The notes under the pieces were generated by a model, which made no database searches, had not been told where the DNA came from, and saw only the letters and a list, made by a program, of their open reading frames with translations. A stretch of DNA of 64,000 bases from Bradyrhizobium sp. BTAi1 (GTDB taxonomy: Bacteria > Pseudomonadota > Alphaproteobacteria > Rhizobiales > Xanthobacteraceae), in contig NC_009485.1 in NCBI RefSeq assembly GCF_000015165.1, positions 124,001-188,000 of the forward strand. The letters are read 5' to 3'. Of this stretch, positions 19,514-29,956 are shown piece by piece (the stretch's first letter is position 1; each line of letters opens with the position of its first letter). A program made the position numbers and the translations under genes.

Positions 19514-21052
19514 ATGGTCCAGCGCGTTTCCACCGTCGCTTTCGAGGGCATCGAGGCCCGCGCGGTCGACGTGCAGGTCCAGGTTGCCCCCGGCCTGCCG
19601 GCGTTTGCGATCGTCGGCTTGCCCGACAAGGCGGTGTCGGAGGCGCGCGAACGGGTGCGCTCGGCGCTGATCGCCTCAGGCCTGGCGCTGCCGGCGCGGC
19701 GCATCACCGTCAATCTGGCGCCGGCCGACGTGCCCAAGGAAGGCAGCCATTACGATCTGCCGATCGCGCTCGGCCTGATGGCGGCGATCGGCGCCATTCC
19801 GCCGGATGCACTCAATGGCTTCACCGTTCTCGGCGAGCTCGGCCTCGACGGCTCGATCGCGCCGGTGGCCGGCGTGCTCCCCGCCGCGATCGGCGCCAAT
19901 GCACGCGAGGAGGGCCTGATCTGCCCGGCCGCCTGCGGCGCGGAGGCGGCCTGGGCGAGCCCGGACCTGCAGATCATCGCGGCGACGTCGCTGATCCAGA
20001 TCGCCAACCATTTCAAGGGCACGCAGGTGCTGTCGCGGCCGCAGCCAAAGATCCAGGAGGCGCCGGCGAGCCTGCTCGATCTGCGCGACATCAAGGGCCA
20101 GGAGAGCGGCAAGCGCGCGCTCGAGATCGCCGCCGCCGGCGGCCATCATTTGCTGATGATCGGGTCTCCCGGCGCCGGCAAGTCGATGCTGGCGGCGCGG
20201 CTGCCCTCGATCCTGCCGCCGCTGTCGCCGGCCGAGCTGCTCGAAGTCTCGATGATCGCCTCCGTCGCCGGCGAGATCGAGGGCGGCGCGTTGACCAACC
20301 GGCGGCCGTTCCGCAGCCCGCATCATTCGGCCAGCATGGCGGCGCTCACGGGCGGCGGCCTGCGCGCCCGTCCAGGGGAGATCTCGCTGGCGCATCAGGG
20401 CGTGCTGTTTCTCGACGAGCTGCCGGAGTTCGATCCGCGCGTGCTGGATTCGCTGCGCCAGCCGCTGGAGAATGGCGAGGTCTCGATCTCGCGCGCCAAC
20501 CACCGCGTCACCTACCCTGCCCGCTTCATGCTGGTGGCGGCGATGAATCCGTGCCGCTGCGGCAACGCCTTCGAGCCCGGTTATGCCTGCAAGCGCGGCC
20601 GCATCGACCGCTGCACGTCAGACTATCAGATGCGCATCTCCGGCCCGCTGATGGACCGCATCGATTTGCGGATCGAGGTGCCCGCGGTGACTGCCGCCGA
20701 CCTGATCCTGCCGCCCTCGAAGGAAGGCTCCGCCGAGGTCGCCGCCCGCGTCGCCGCCGCGCGCGACCTGCAGCGCGCGCGCTACGCCAAGGCCGGCCTG
20801 CCGCATGTCAGGACCAATGCCGAGGCGCCGGCCGCAGTGCTCGACGATATCGCCAAACTCGATCCGCCCGGCCAGAAACTGCTGCGCGAGGCTGCCGAAA
20901 CGATGCGCCTGTCGGCGCGCGGCTATCACCGCGTGCTGCGGGTGGCGCGAACGCTGGCCGATCTCGATCACGCCGACACTATCGGCCGGCTGCATCTGGC
21001 GGAGGCGCTGTCGTACCGCGCGCTGGCGGAGGACAGCCGGCATGCGGCGTGA
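19514..21052 (+). CDS. comM: ComM/YifB-type AAA+ ATPase (Mg-chelatase-like)
   Basis: The 512-aa protein has an N-terminal ChlI-like domain starting MVQRVSTVAFEGIEARAVDV, Walker A MIGSPGAGKSMLAARLPS near residue 217, Walker B GVLFLDELPEF, and the C-terminal Mg_chelatase_C part with MNPCRCG and AARGYHRVLRVARTLADL-like sequence. In naturally competent bacteria ComM is a hexameric helicase that helps branch migration during transformation; its role here is unknown. GGGAGGG stands before the ATG. Confidence 0.92.
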   Translation: MVQRVSTVAFEGIEARAVDVQVQVAPGLPAFAIVGLPDKAVSEARERVRSALIASGLALPARRITVNLAPADVPKEGSHYDLPIALGLMAAIGAIPPDALNGFTVLGELGLDGSIAPVAGVLPAAIGANAREEGLICPAACGAEAAWASPDLQIIAATSLIQIANHFKGTQVLSRPQPKIQEAPASLLDLRDIKGQESGKRALEIAAAGGHHLLMIGSPGAGKSMLAARLPSILPPLSPAELLEVSMIASVAGEIEGGALTNRRPFRSPHHSASMAALTGGGLRARPGEISLAHQGVLFLDELPEFDPRVLDSLRQPLENGEVSISRANHRVTYPARFMLVAAMNPCRCGNAFEPGYACKRGRIDRCTSDYQMRISGPLMDRIDLRIEVPAVTAADLILPPSKEGSAEVAARVAAARDLQRARYAKAGLPHVRTNAEAPAAVLDDIAKLDPPGQKLLREAAETMRLSARGYHRVLRVARTLADLDHADTIGRLHLAEALSYRALAEDSRHAA

Positions 21053-21154
21053 GCGCCATCCCACCTCAACCTCCTGGTAACGATTTCTCTTTACGCTCCG
21101 GCAACCATAAGGCTCGCCTTGTCCGTGATCAGGCCTTCCGTGTCGGTGCGTGTC

Positions 21155-21622
21155 ATGTTGCGTATCAAGCTCGTCGTTGCGGCTGCGTCACTGATCGCGG
21201 CCGCGCTCATGGTGAGATTCGAATTCGCGCCGGCGATGCCGCCCTGCATGGCGGAGGGAGCCGACAGCATCGCGCTCGATACCCAGCCGTTTCACGCCGA
21301 TTTTCATGGCGACTCGGCTGACGATCCCGCCCGCGTGACACTCCGCGACGATCCGCAGGCGGTCGATCTTGTCGTCGTCGACCATTCGACCGTCCAGGCC
21401 GATCAAGGCTGCAGCGTGACCGCCGCGATCCAGGCGGTCGCGATCGCGGCCGAGGCGCCGGCCGACACACCGCGCATCGATCTCGCCAGAGAAGGTGCGA
21501 CGGACGGCCGCACGGATGACCGCATTCATGGTCGCTCCAGCCATGACACGGCGCGACAGGCCGTCGCGTCGGTCATGGCCGCTCACCATCACGACGTTGC
21601 GCCGGCGAATGCGCTGCCGTGA
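21155..21622 (+). CDS. Possible small secreted protein, unknown function
   Basis: I do not recognise this product. From the ATG at 21155 it has a basic start (MLRIKL), a hydrophobic segment (VVAAASLIAAALMV) and a likely export signal, then an Asp/His-rich chain with a histidine cluster near the C-terminus (MAAHHHDV). A TTG at 21119 would add 12 residues. The opposite strand is also open, so the call rests on the export signal and on the position between comM and a same-strand kinase gene. Confidence 0.4.
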   Translation: MLRIKLVVAAASLIAAALMVRFEFAPAMPPCMAEGADSIALDTQPFHADFHGDSADDPARVTLRDDPQAVDLVVVDHSTVQADQGCSVTAAIQAVAIAAEAPADTPRIDLAREGATDGRTDDRIHGRSSHDTARQAVASVMAAHHHDVAPANALP

Positions 21623-21759
21623 GCCGGGCTAACGCCCGGTTCACCATCTCTGCACGGCCGACGATCCGTGCAGGATCGTTTCAAAGTCTCAGCAAGACCG
21701 ACGCCGCATGGTGCGGGCCGGCCGTCATATTGGAATTGATGATTTCGGGAGTGAGCGAG

Positions 21760-24000
21760 ATGATGGGAGCGAGTTTTCGCATCAGGCTGCGGCTGCGCCG
21801 GTTCACACGCCGCCATCACACGCTGTTTACGATCCTGCGTTCGGCAATGATCTTCATGGCCGGGTTCGGCGGCGCCTATGGCTTCATCAAGGCCAGCCTG
21901 TCCGAGACCTCCGGCTACAACCCGCACGCCTTCGCGATCGGCGCGAGCTTTCTGTTTGCGCTCGCCTGCGTCGGGCTCGCGACGCTCAGCATGCGGCTGC
22001 GCTTCATGCGCAAGAAAATGCACAAGCTCGCGCTTCACAACGAGGTGCTGGCGGACCGCAATTGGGAGCTTCAGGAGGCCGAGCAGCGCGCCCGCAGCCT
22101 GTTCGAGCAACAAGGCGACCTGATCGTCATGCGCGAGAGCGACGGCACGATCATCTTCGTCAACGACGCCTATTGCCGGATGGCCGGCCTCGATCGCGAA
22201 AACCTGCTCGGCAGCCAGTTCAGCTTCGATCTCCTCGAGCAAGGCGACAGCGCGCTGGAGCCGAGCGGCACGCGCGTCCACGACCAGCGGATCGACAGCG
22301 CCATCGGGCCGCGCTGGATCGCTTGGCGCGAGGCGCTCGTGCGCTCCGATGCCGGACATCCGGCCGTGCAGCAATGTGTCGGCCGCGACGTCACCGACCG
22401 CACAGAGACCGAGCGGGCGCTGGCCGAGGCGCGCGACCAGGCTAATGCGGCGAACCGCGCCAAGTCGCGCTTCCTGGCGATGGCCAGCCACGAGATCCGC
22501 ACACCGTTGAATGGCATCCTCGGCATGAGCGGGCTGCTGCTGGAGACGCAGCTCACACCGGAGCAGACCACCTATGCCAAGGCCGTCCGCAGCTCGGGTG
22601 AAGCGCTGATGTCGCTGATCAACGAGCTGCTCGATTATTCCAAAATCGAGGCCGGCAAGCTGGCCCTCGAGGCGCAGCCGTTCGCGCTGACCGCGCTGAT
22701 CGAGGAGATCACCGAGCTCCTGGCACCGCGCGCGCAAGGTAAACAGCTGGAGATCGCGGCCTATCTCGACGAGCGGCTGCCGACCTGGGTGACCGGCGAC
22801 GCCGCACGGCTGCGCCAGGTGCTGCTCAATCTCGCCGGCAACGCGATCAAGTTCACGAGCAAAGGCGGCGTGGCGCTGATTGCCGAGCCCGGCATCTGGC
22901 CGAACGAGATCAGCTTCCAGGTGCGCGACACCGGCATCGGCATCGCGGCTGACGCGCAGGAGCGAATTTTCCGCGAGTTCGAGCAGGCCGACGACAGCGT
23001 CGCGCGCAGCTTCGGCGGCACCGGTCTTGGGCTCGCGATCTCCGACCGCATCGTCAAGCGGATGGGCGGACGCATCGCGCTGCAGAGCCAGCCCGGCGCG
23101 GGCTCGACGTTCGAGGTGTCCGTGCCGCTGCCGCCGGCGCTCGAGCGCGGCGAGCAGAACAGCTTTCGCGGCCCCGACCTGACCGGACAGTCGATCATGC
23201 TGATCGCCCCGGCCGGCCTGCAGGCCGAGCTGATCGAAAGGCGGCTGCAGAATTGGGGCGCGCAGACCTGCCTCGTCGCCGAGACCGAGATCGCCGCGGC
23301 GCTGCTGCCCGAGCGCGCCTGGCACGCGGTCTTGATCGATGACGCGATCGGCAGCGAGGCGGCGCGGCGTCTGGGCGAGGCTGCACACCATCATACGACG
23401 CGGCTGATCGTGCTGGTCACGCCGACGAGCCGGCACGAGCTGGCCCCCGCCGCGCCCTTCAACGGCTATCTGGTGAAGCCGTTGCGGGCCGCTTCGCTCG
23501 CCGCGCGCGTCAGCTTCGACCTGGACGCAGGAGCGGCATTCGCCGAGCATCCGATTCCGACCATCGCACCATCGATCGCGGCGCGGGCGGGCACCGGGCT
23601 GGCGATCCTCGTCGCCGAGGACAACGATATCAACGCGCTGCTGATGCGCTCATTGCTGACCAAGCTCGGCCATCACGCCGATATCGCCGTGCACGGCGAG
23701 GCTGCCCTGGATTCCTGGCTCGCCGCCCGCGCGGCCGGCACGCCCTATGATCTCATCCTGATGGACGTGCAGATGCCGCGGCTCGATGGCATTGCCGCGA
23801 CGCGTCGCATTCGCGCCCATGAGGCCAGCGAGCCCGGCCGGCGCACGCCGATCCTGGCACTCACCGCCAATGCCCTGGTCGAGGACCGCTACGCCTGTTT
23901 CGAGGCGGGAATGGACGGCTTCCTGGTCAAGCCGATCGACCGCGACAAGCTGGATGAAGCGCTGGCCAATCTGGCGGCGGCGCGGCAGGTGGCGGCGTAG
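21760..24000 (+). CDS. Hybrid sensor histidine kinase with PAS and two receiver domains
   Basis: This membrane kinase (746 aa from this start) has two helices (about residues 24-43 and 55-77), a PAS domain (about 110-220), a HisKA domain with phospho-acceptor His244 in [15 protein letters not shown], and a HATPase domain with [15 protein letters not shown] and [10 protein letters not shown]. Two C-terminal receivers follow. The first is degenerate; the second has AEDNDIN, phospho-acceptor Asp669 in [13 protein letters not shown] and the lysine in FLVKPID. The ATG at 21760 has GGAG 8 bases upstream; 21739 is the alternative. No partner response regulator is adjacent. Confidence 0.9.
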   Translation: MMGASFRIRLRLRRFTRRHHTLFTILRSAMIFMAGFGGAYGFIKASLSETSGYNPHAFAIGASFLFALACVGLATLSMRLRFMRKKMHKLALHNEVLADRNWELQEAEQRARSLFEQQGDLIVMRESDGTIIFVNDAYCRMAGLDRENLLGSQFSFDLLEQGDSALEPSGTRVHDQRIDSAIGPRWIAWREALVRSDAGHPAVQQCVGRDVTDRTETERALAEARDQANAANRAKSRFLAMASHEIRTPLNGILGMSGLLLETQLTPEQTTYAKAVRSSGEALMSLINELLDYSKIEAGKLALEAQPFALTALIEEITELLAPRAQGKQLEIAAYLDERLPTWVTGDAARLRQVLLNLAGNAIKFTSKGGVALIAEPGIWPNEISFQVRDTGIGIAADAQERIFREFEQADDSVARSFGGTGLGLAISDRIVKRMGGRIALQSQPGAGSTFEVSVPLPPALERGEQNSFRGPDLTGQSIMLIAPAGLQAELIERRLQNWGAQTCLVAETEIAAALLPERAWHAVLIDDAIGSEAARRLGEAAHHHTTRLIVLVTPTSRHELAPAAPFNGYLVKPLRAASLAARVSFDLDAGAAFAEHPIPTIAPSIAARAGTGLAILVAEDNDINALLMRSLLTKLGHHADIAVHGEAALDSWLAARAAGTPYDLILMDVQMPRLDGIAATRRIRAHEASEPGRRTPILALTANALVEDRYACFEAGMDGFLVKPIDRDKLDEALANLAAARQVAA

Positions 24001-24338
24001 TTATTCGTCTTCGCATGGGAGGTGCGCTCCCTCTCCCCGTTCTTGCGGGGAGAGGGTCGAGGTGAGGGGCAGCTCCACGGGCGGTGCTGAGTCTCTGCAG
24101 CGAGCCGACCGTTCTACGATCCGGCTCCGACAACGATCATGTCTCGGGCAGCTAGCATGCACCCAGAGCCGCTATGCCCGTCCGATGAACTTGGAATCTG
24201 AGCTGCGCGTGCGGCATGCCCCTCACCCGGATCGCTACGCAATCCGACCTCTCCCTGCAAAGAGCGGGCAGAGGTAAGAACTGCGCAAGCCGGGCACGAA
24301 CTCCGATTCACGCTTGAGTCCGCTTAGCACTTCGCAGC
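24001..24338. repeat. Composite palindromic intergenic repeat
   Basis: A perfect 11-bp stem (24029-24039 with 24046-24056, CCCTCTCCCCG/CGGGGAGAGGG) is followed by GGTGAGGGGC. About 150 bases on, the complementary GCCCCTCACCC (from 24219) and a second, degenerate hairpin appear. The whole reads as one mobile-type mosaic element with inverted ends between convergent genes. No coding function is supported. Confidence 0.7.
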
Positions 24339-25295
24339 TCACAGCCGCCGCAGCGCCACCGTCTCGACCTCGTGATCGGCGCCCTTCTTCAGGATCAGGG
24401 TTGCGCGCGGCCGTGTCGGCAGGATGTTGTCTTCGAGATTAGCGAGGTTGGTGCGTTCCCAGATCGCGATCGCGGTGGCGATGGCTTCCTCGTCCGACAG
24501 CAGCGCGTAGCGATTGAAGTAGGACCGGGGATCGTGGAACGCGGTGTCGCGCAATGACAGGAAGCGCTTCACATACCATTTGCGCAACACCGCCTCGTCG
24601 GCATCGATGTAGACGGAGAAGTCGAAGAAGTCGGAGACCACCGGCACCGCCTTGCCGTCGCGCGGCAACGGCCCGGTCTGCAGCACGTTGACGCCTTCGA
24701 CGATCAGGATGTCGGGCTGGTCGATCTCGACCCACTGATTGGGAACGATGTCGTAGGTGAGATGCGAGTAGACCGGCGCGCGCACTGTATGGCGGCCGGC
24801 CTTGATGTCGGAGAGGAAGGCGAGCAGCCGCGGCAGGTCGTAGCTCTCGGGGAAGCCCTTCTTCTGCATCAAGCCCTGCCGCTCCAGCACCGCATTCGGA
24901 TACAGGAAGCCGTCGGTGGTGATGAGATCGACCTTGGGCCGCGGCGACCAGCGCGCCAGCAGCGCCTGCAGCACGCGCGCGGTGGTGGACTTGCCGACCG
25001 ACACCGAGCCGGCGACGCCGATGATGTAGGGCATCTTGCGGTCGCGGATGCCGAGAAACTGACGCTGCGCGTAGTACAGCCGCTGTGCGGCATCGACATA
25101 CATCGACAACAGCCGCGACAGCGGCAGGTAGATGTCCTCGACCTCCTTGAGATCGAGGCGATCATGCATCGAGCGCAACTTGGAGAACTCGCCGGGTTCG
25201 AGCGTCATCGGCGTGTCGTTGCGCAACTCGGCCCATTGCTGGCGGGTGAAGACGCGGTACGGATTATATTGTTGTTCGGTGGTGCGCATATCCAT
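24339..25295 (-). CDS. coaA: Pantothenate kinase, type I
   Basis: CoaA phosphorylates pantothenate, the first committed step of coenzyme A synthesis. The 318-aa protein has the P-loop [18 protein letters not shown] near residue 95, then [21 protein letters not shown] and [11 protein letters not shown], all characteristic of the bacterial type I enzyme. AGGG lies 7 bases before the ATG. It is the last gene of the his row, 33 bases after hisE, as in other rhizobia. Type I enzymes are normally inhibited by CoA. Confidence 0.95.
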   Translation of the reverse strand: MDMRTTEQQYNPYRVFTRQQWAELRNDTPMTLEPGEFSKLRSMHDRLDLKEVEDIYLPLSRLLSMYVDAAQRLYYAQRQFLGIRDRKMPYIIGVAGSVSVGKSTTARVLQALLARWSPRPKVDLITTDGFLYPNAVLERQGLMQKKGFPESYDLPRLLAFLSDIKAGRHTVRAPVYSHLTYDIVPNQWVEIDQPDILIVEGVNVLQTGPLPRDGKAVPVVSDFFDFSVYIDADEAVLRKWYVKRFLSLRDTAFHDPRSYFNRYALLSDEEAIATAIAIWERTNLANLEDNILPTRPRATLILKKGADHEVETVALRRL

Positions 25296-25328
25296 GATGC
25301 TGCCCTTCGTTTCCCCCGCCGTCGCGCC

Positions 25329-25652
25329 CTACTCCGTCTTGCGCGACGCCTTTTCTTCTAGCCCCGACATGCCGGTGCGCTTGCCGAGCGCCGCCTCGAC
25401 CTCTTCGAGGCGGACGTCGCGCGATTTCAACAGCACCAACAGATGAAACAGCAGATCGGCGCTTTCGGAGATCAGGTGCTCACGGTCGGTGCCAACAGCG
25501 GCAATCACCGTCTCCACCGCCTCCTCGCCCATCTTCTTGGCGCATTGCGCCGGGCCCTTGTCGAGCAGCTTGCGCGTATAAGACGCCTCGCCGCCCGCCG
25601 CGGCGCGGGCGTCGATGATGGCGGCCAGATCGTGAAGCGTGAAGCGGGACAT
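25329..25652 (-). CDS. hisE: Phosphoribosyl-ATP pyrophosphatase HisE
   Basis: HisE hydrolyses phosphoribosyl-ATP to the AMP form, step two of histidine synthesis. The 107-aa product is the stand-alone enzyme, not fused to HisI. It shows the MazG-like helical pattern: YTRKLLDKGPAQCAKKMGEE-AVETVIAA, then LISESADLLFHLLVLL with metal-binding acidic residues. It follows hisF by about 80 bases and precedes coaA. Confidence 0.95.
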   Translation of the reverse strand: MSRFTLHDLAAIIDARAAAGGEASYTRKLLDKGPAQCAKKMGEEAVETVIAAVGTDREHLISESADLLFHLLVLLKSRDVRLEEVEAALGKRTGMSGLEEKASRKTE

Positions 25653-25732
25653 CAGCCTGAACTCGGAACGCCTGCCCGCCCATGGAGGCGGCCGGACCAG
25701 CGTTCATGTAACATTTTTGCGGCGCAATGTCG

Positions 25733-26509
25733 TCAGGGATCGAGCCGCATCGGCAGGCCCTGGCGCACCATGTGCTCCTTGGCCTGCCGGATGGTAAATT
25801 CCCCGAAATGGAAGATCGAGGCGGCCAGCACCGCGGTCGCCCGGCCCTGTCGGATGCCGTCGACCAGATGGTCCAGATTGCCGACGCCGCCCGAGGCGAT
25901 CACCGGCACCGGAACGCTGTCGGCAACCGCCCGCGTCAACGGAATATCAAAACCCTGCCGCGTGCCGTCGCGATCCATCGAGGTCAGCAGGATCTCGCCG
26001 GCCCCCAGCGAAACCACCTCCTGGGCATATTCCAGCGCGTCGATGCCGGTCGATTTGCGCCCGCCATGGGTGAAGATCTCCCACCGACTGCCGCCGCCCG
26101 GCCGCGCCACCGACTTGGCGTCGATCGCCACGACAATGCACTGCTCGCCGAACTTCTCGGCGGCCTCCTTCACGAACTCGCGCCGCGCCACGGCGGCCGA
26201 ATTGATCGAGACCTTGTCGGCGCCGGAGCGCAGCAAGGTCTTGATGTCGTCGATGGTGCGCACGCCGCCGCCAACCGTGACCGGCATGAAGCAGGCCTCC
26301 GCCGTGCGCCGGACGACGTCGAGCATGATGCCGCGGTTCTCATGGGTGGCGGTGATGTCGAGGAAGCAGAGCTCGTCGGCGCCGGCGGCGTCATAGGCGA
26401 TCGCGGCCTCCACCGGATCGCCGGCATCGCGCAGATTGACAAAGTTGACGCCCTTGACGACCCGTCCGTCCTTGACGTCGAGGCAGGGAATGACACGGAC
26501 CTTGAACAT
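25733..26509 (-). CDS. hisF: Imidazole glycerol phosphate synthase cyclase subunit HisF
   Basis: HisF is the (beta/alpha)8 cyclase that, with HisH, makes imidazole glycerol phosphate and AICAR. The 258-aa protein has catalytic Asp11 in [18 protein letters not shown] and the second aspartate in [11 protein letters not shown]. Phosphate-binding patterns are [10 protein letters not shown] and [13 protein letters not shown]. Its ATG shares one base with the stop codon of the upstream small gene (TAATG), so its translation is probably coupled to that gene and not directly to hisA. Confidence 0.97.
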   Translation of the reverse strand: MFKVRVIPCLDVKDGRVVKGVNFVNLRDAGDPVEAAIAYDAAGADELCFLDITATHENRGIMLDVVRRTAEACFMPVTVGGGVRTIDDIKTLLRSGADKVSINSAAVARREFVKEAAEKFGEQCIVVAIDAKSVARPGGGSRWEIFTHGGRKSTGIDALEYAQEVVSLGAGEILLTSMDRDGTRQGFDIPLTRAVADSVPVPVIASGGVGNLDHLVDGIRQGRATAVLAASIFHFGEFTIRQAKEHMVRQGLPMRLDP

Positions 26510-26796
26510 TACTCGGCTGCCGATGCGAGAGTGCGCGATTTCAGGAAGTCCCAGAAGACGCCCAGCATCCGGCCCTCGTATTCAGAATTGCTGATATCCG
26601 CGATGAAGAACAGGCTCGATCCAGCGAACTTCAAGAGCCGGCTCGATAGCTCGGAAGCTGACAGGTCGCTCTTCACGAAGCAGACATGGCCGTCGAGGGT
26701 GTAGATTTCTGCACCAACGTCGAGCGACTCGACATACTTCTTGAGGTCGATGTCTGAACCGCTTCCGTCGTCGAAAACCAGAAGGAAGTTTTTCAT
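26509..26796 (-). CDS. Small protein resembling the Cas2/SinR-like fold, unknown function
   Basis: I do not know this 95-aa protein. It begins [13 protein letters not shown], a beta-strand with an aspartate pair. A helix ([11 protein letters not shown]), two strands ([16 protein letters not shown]), a helix introduced by [11 protein letters not shown], and a strand FFIADISN follow. This order and the 'W/Y..L...[10 protein letters not shown]...FFIADIS' pattern resemble SinR/Cas2-like ferredoxin-fold proteins outside CRISPR loci. There is no cas1 or array nearby. It overlaps the hisF start by one base. GC is lower than in the his genes: 30 of 60 in 26581-26640 against 41 of 60 in 26161-26220. 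Confidence 0.7.
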   Translation of the reverse strand: MKNFLLVFDDGSGSDIDLKKYVESLDVGAEIYTLDGHVCFVKSDLSASELSSRLLKFAGSSLFFIADISNSEYEGRMLGVFWDFLKSRTLASAAE

Positions 26797-26860
26797 TCGT
26801 TCTCTCCGTGCTTCGGCAGAGATTTGGAAGTTTCGATCCTCGGCACCTGGTTCGCCACTT

Positions 26861-27175
26861 CTACAATCTCAGTGCTGCGACCCTGCCTATGAAGAAGATT
26901 GATGGCTCGCTGTTGTATTCTGTACTCTTCGATTGAAGCCGATCGGGTTCTCTGAACAGCAAGATCAGATAGCCGATCATCGCGAACAGGAGCGGAGCTC
27001 CAGCGAAACAGAATAGCACCGTCCGGGCGGACGGATCAGTGACAAAAGCGGCCAGTATCAGGGATAGCGGGCTGACCAATCCAACCAGCCAGAGCGCCGG
27101 ATTGAGCGCAGTACGCCGGACCGCGATCGTGTCGATCCGCGACAATCCGGTTCGTATGAGGTCTTCGAGCTTCAT
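26861..27175 (-). CDS. Small two-helix membrane protein, unknown function
   Basis: The 104-aa product has a short charged N-terminus ([20 protein letters not shown]), two hydrophobic helices (about residues 24-45 and 53-74) joined by a short loop, and a polar tail ending [12 protein letters not shown] hairpin topology with both ends in the cytoplasm is likely from the arginines. Its ATG overlaps the hisA stop as ATGA, and the Cas2-like gene follows after 64 bases. GC is low (28 of 60 in 26881-26940). I recognise no family; the pair appears to be an insertion into the his operon. Confidence 0.7.
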   Translation of the reverse strand: MKLEDLIRTGLSRIDTIAVRRTALNPALWLVGLVSPLSLILAAFVTDPSARTVLFCFAGAPLLFAMIGYLILLFREPDRLQSKSTEYNSEPSIFFIGRVAALRL

Positions 27176-27915
27176 GCTCCGGCCTTGCGCGCCGCGCGGA
27201 TCAGCGCCAGCGCCTCGGCCGGATCGAGCCGCCCGTCATAGAGCGCGCGGCCGGCGATGGCGCCTTCCAGCTTCCGGGCGCGCGGCGTCAGCATCGCCTT
27301 GACGTCCTCGATCGAGGCGAGGCCGCCGGAGGCGATGACGGGGATCGAGACGGCGTCGCCGAGCGCGATTGTCGCATCGAGGTTCAGCCCCTTCAGCAGA
27401 CCGTCGCGAGCGATGTCGGTGAAGATGATCGCGGCGACGCCGGCATCCTCGAATCGCTTGGCGATGTCGAGCGCGGTGACCTCGGAGGTCTCGGCCCAGC
27501 CCTCGACCGCGACCTTGCCGTCGCGGGCGTCGAGCCCGACTGCGACGCGGCCGGGAAAGGCTTTCGCCGCCGTCTTCACCAATTCGGGATCGCGCACGGC
27601 AGCGGTGCCGATGATGACGCGGGTGATGCCCTTGTTGAGCCAGGCCTCCACGGTCTTGAGATCGCGGATGCCGCCGCCAAGCTGCACCGGCATCTTGACG
27701 ACCTTCAGCATCGCCTCGACCGCTTGGGCGTTCATCGGCTTGCCGGCGAAGGCGCCGTCGAGATCGACGACGTGGAGATAATCAAAGCCCTGGTCGGCGA
27801 AGCTCTTGGCCTGGGCGGCGGGATCGAGGTTGAAGACGGTGGCCCGCGCCATGTCGCCCTGCTCCAGGCGCACGCATTGGCCGTTCTTCAGATCGATGGC
27901 GGGAAACAGAATCAT
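27172..27915 (-). CDS. hisA: Phosphoribosylformimino-AICAR isomerase HisA
   Basis: HisA isomerises ProFAR to PRFAR, the substrate of HisFH. The 247-aa (beta/alpha)8 protein has catalytic Asp8 in [17 protein letters not shown], the phosphate-binding [13 protein letters not shown] and [13 protein letters not shown], and FTDIARDG with the second catalytic aspartate. It lies between hisH and the inserted two-helix gene, whose start overlaps the hisA stop by four bases. Confidence 0.97.
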   Translation of the reverse strand: MILFPAIDLKNGQCVRLEQGDMARATVFNLDPAAQAKSFADQGFDYLHVVDLDGAFAGKPMNAQAVEAMLKVVKMPVQLGGGIRDLKTVEAWLNKGITRVIIGTAAVRDPELVKTAAKAFPGRVAVGLDARDGKVAVEGWAETSEVTALDIAKRFEDAGVAAIIFTDIARDGLLKGLNLDATIALGDAVSIPVIASGGLASIEDVKAMLTPRARKLEGAIAGRALYDGRLDPAEALALIRAARKAGA

Positions 27916-27974
27916 CTGAGTTGTCTTTCAGGCAAGCGCCCTGCCCGTCTCCTGGACGCGCAGGCACGCTGCAA

Positions 27975-28625
27975 TCACGGCTTCCACTTCAGGAAGTTGG
28001 AAATGAGGGCGAGACCGAAACGCTGGCTCTTCTCGGGATGGAATTGCGTGCCGATCGCGGTGTCCTTGCCGACGATCGCGGTGATCGGCCCGCCATAATC
28101 GGCGCGCGCCAGCACGTCGTTCTCATTGACGGCGTTCAAGTGATAGGAGTGCACGAAGTAGGCGTGCAGGCCCTTCGGCCCGAGCGGCAGCCGCTCCAGC
28201 ACCGGATGCTCCTGCACCAAGTCGAGCGTGTTCCAGCCCATATGCGGGATCTTCAGGCTCTCGTCGCGGGGCGCGATCTTCTCGACATCGCCAGCGACCC
28301 AGTCGAAGCCGTCGGTGGTGACATGCTCCTTGCCCCGCGTCGCCATCAACTGCATGCCGACGCAGATGCCGAAGAACGGCCGCGCCTTTTGGCGGACGGC
28401 CTCGGTCATCGCCTCCAGCATGCCGTCGACGGCATCGAGCCCACGGCGGCAATCGGCGAAGGCGCCGACGCCCGGCAGCACGATGCGGTCGGCGCGATAC
28501 ACCGTGTCGGGATCGCGGGTCACCACGACCTTCTGCGGATCCTCCATGCTGCGCGCGGCGCGCTCGAACGCTTTCGCGGCGGAATGCAGATTGCCGGAGC
28601 CGTAATCGATGATGGCAACACTCAT
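27975..28625 (-). CDS. hisH: Imidazole glycerol phosphate synthase glutaminase subunit HisH
   Basis: HisH supplies ammonia from glutamine to HisF. The 216-aa class I amidotransferase starts [20 protein letters not shown]. The nucleophile cysteine is in [12 protein letters not shown], and the His-Glu pair is in [13 protein letters not shown] near the C-terminus. Its start overlaps the stop of the DUF2628 gene by four bases, so the two are co-translated. Confidence 0.97.
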   Translation of the reverse strand: MSVAIIDYGSGNLHSAAKAFERAARSMEDPQKVVVTRDPDTVYRADRIVLPGVGAFADCRRGLDAVDGMLEAMTEAVRQKARPFFGICVGMQLMATRGKEHVTTDGFDWVAGDVEKIAPRDESLKIPHMGWNTLDLVQEHPVLERLPLGPKGLHAYFVHSYHLNAVNENDVLARADYGGPITAIVGKDTAIGTQFHPEKSQRFGLALISNFLKWKP

Positions 28626-29143
28626 CGTCCACCTCCGGGTTCGGGGAACAAGCCAATGATACTGGCATGCGGCAGCGGCGGCGGCGGCCGCTGTCCATTG
28701 TCACGCGTCGGCGGCGGAGCGCCGCGATCGACGGTGTGGTTGTCGTAGCCGATGGTGCTCCGGCGCGCCGCCCAGCGCTCGAAGAAGCGCCGCTCGGCGG
28801 CATCGAGATCGTCGGCGACGACGACGTCGAGCTGGCGCCAATTGCCGCGCGAATAGCTCCAGCGCTTCAGGCTCGAAGCCTCGAGCCCGAGCAGGATCGC
28901 CATCAACAGATCGATCGCGGCGATCGCACCGGATGCGACGCCGATCCGCGCCAGGATCAGGTCGATCACGATCATCAGGGCTGCATAGCCGATGACCGCC
29001 AGCCACAACCGATGCCAAGCCAGCCAGACGGCTCCGAGCACCGCGGCCCAGAGATGGAATCCGTCACGGATGAAGACGAAGCGATCCGTCGAACGCAGAT
29101 CGGCCCCGGCGGCGAGGGGAGCGTGAACCGTATAGACGGGCAT
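28622..29143 (-). CDS. DUF2628 membrane protein
   Basis: The 173-aa product begins [20 protein letters not shown], then [20 protein letters not shown], the typical opening of DUF2628 proteins. Two or three hydrophobic helices fall between residues 28 and 85, and the C-terminus is proline-rich and polar. Its function is unknown. In this group it regularly sits between hisB and hisH; here it starts 26 bases after hisB and overlaps hisH by four bases. Confidence 0.85.
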   Translation of the reverse strand: MPVYTVHAPLAAGADLRSTDRFVFIRDGFHLWAAVLGAVWLAWHRLWLAVIGYAALMIVIDLILARIGVASGAIAAIDLLMAILLGLEASSLKRWSYSRGNWRQLDVVVADDLDAAERRFFERWAARRSTIGYDNHTVDRGAPPPTRDNGQRPPPPLPHASIIGLFPEPGGGR

Positions 29144-29168
29144 GTCGAATATCCCTCGAGGGAAGAGA

Positions 29169-29762
29169 TCAGCCGCCGAGCTGACCCTTGGTGGATGGCA
29201 CTTCGCCTTGGTTACGCGGATCGATCGCAAGTGCTGACCGCAACGCCCGCGCCAGACCTTTGAAGCAGGATTCGGCGATATGATGGGCGTTCTCGCCGTA
29301 CAGCGTCTCGACATGCAAGGTGATGCCGGCGTTCATGGCGAAGGCGTTGAACCATTCGCGCACGAGTTCGGTGTCGAACTCGCCGATCTTGTCGCGCGGG
29401 AAGGTCGTGCGGAACACCAGCATCGGCCGGCCCGAGACGTCGATCACGACGCGGGTCAGGGTCTCGTCCATCGGCATGTGGATCGAGGCATAGCGGGTGA
29501 TGCCGGCCATGTCGCCGAGCGCCTGGCGCACCGCCTGGCCGAGCGCGATGCCGACATCCTCGGTGGTGTGGTGGAAATCGATATGGAGGTCGCCGACCGC
29601 CTTGACGGTCATGTCGATGCGGGAATGCCGGGCCAGGAGATCCAGCATGTGATCGAAGAAGCCGATACCGGTCGCGATGTTCACCACGCCGGTGCCGTCG
29701 AGATTGACGGCCACCTCGATGTCGGTCTCTTTGGTCTTGCGCTTGATGGTCGCGCTACGCAT
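29169..29762 (-). CDS. hisB: Imidazoleglycerol-phosphate dehydratase HisB
   Basis: HisB removes water from imidazole glycerol phosphate in a manganese-dependent step. The 197-aa monofunctional enzyme has the metal-binding repeats [33 protein letters not shown] and, in the second half, [19 protein letters not shown]. It is the first gene of the his row and is divergent from hslV over 194 bases, which should hold both promoters. Confidence 0.97.
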   Translation of the reverse strand: MRSATIKRKTKETDIEVAVNLDGTGVVNIATGIGFFDHMLDLLARHSRIDMTVKAVGDLHIDFHHTTEDVGIALGQAVRQALGDMAGITRYASIHMPMDETLTRVVIDVSGRPMLVFRTTFPRDKIGEFDTELVREWFNAFAMNAGITLHVETLYGENAHHIAESCFKGLARALRSALAIDPRNQGEVPSTKGQLGG

Positions 29763-29956
29763 GGGGTCAGCTTTCCCTTGAAAACGCGGCCCTTTTATCA
29801 GGCGGATGACACCTTAGCTACTGCGGGATGACGGCACCTCGCCTGATCTCGGGCCATGGTGAGCGGATTTCAAGGCCTGACCGGGCAGGGCAGGGGCGCG
29901 GTAATTGTGTCCCCCAGCCCGAGCGCCTAAATGAGGGCACCAACCAGGGACTTTCC

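Noticed and set aside
26509..26796. Cas2-like protein as sign of a CRISPR system
   Set aside because: No cas1, no other cas gene and no regularly spaced repeats occur anywhere in the window.
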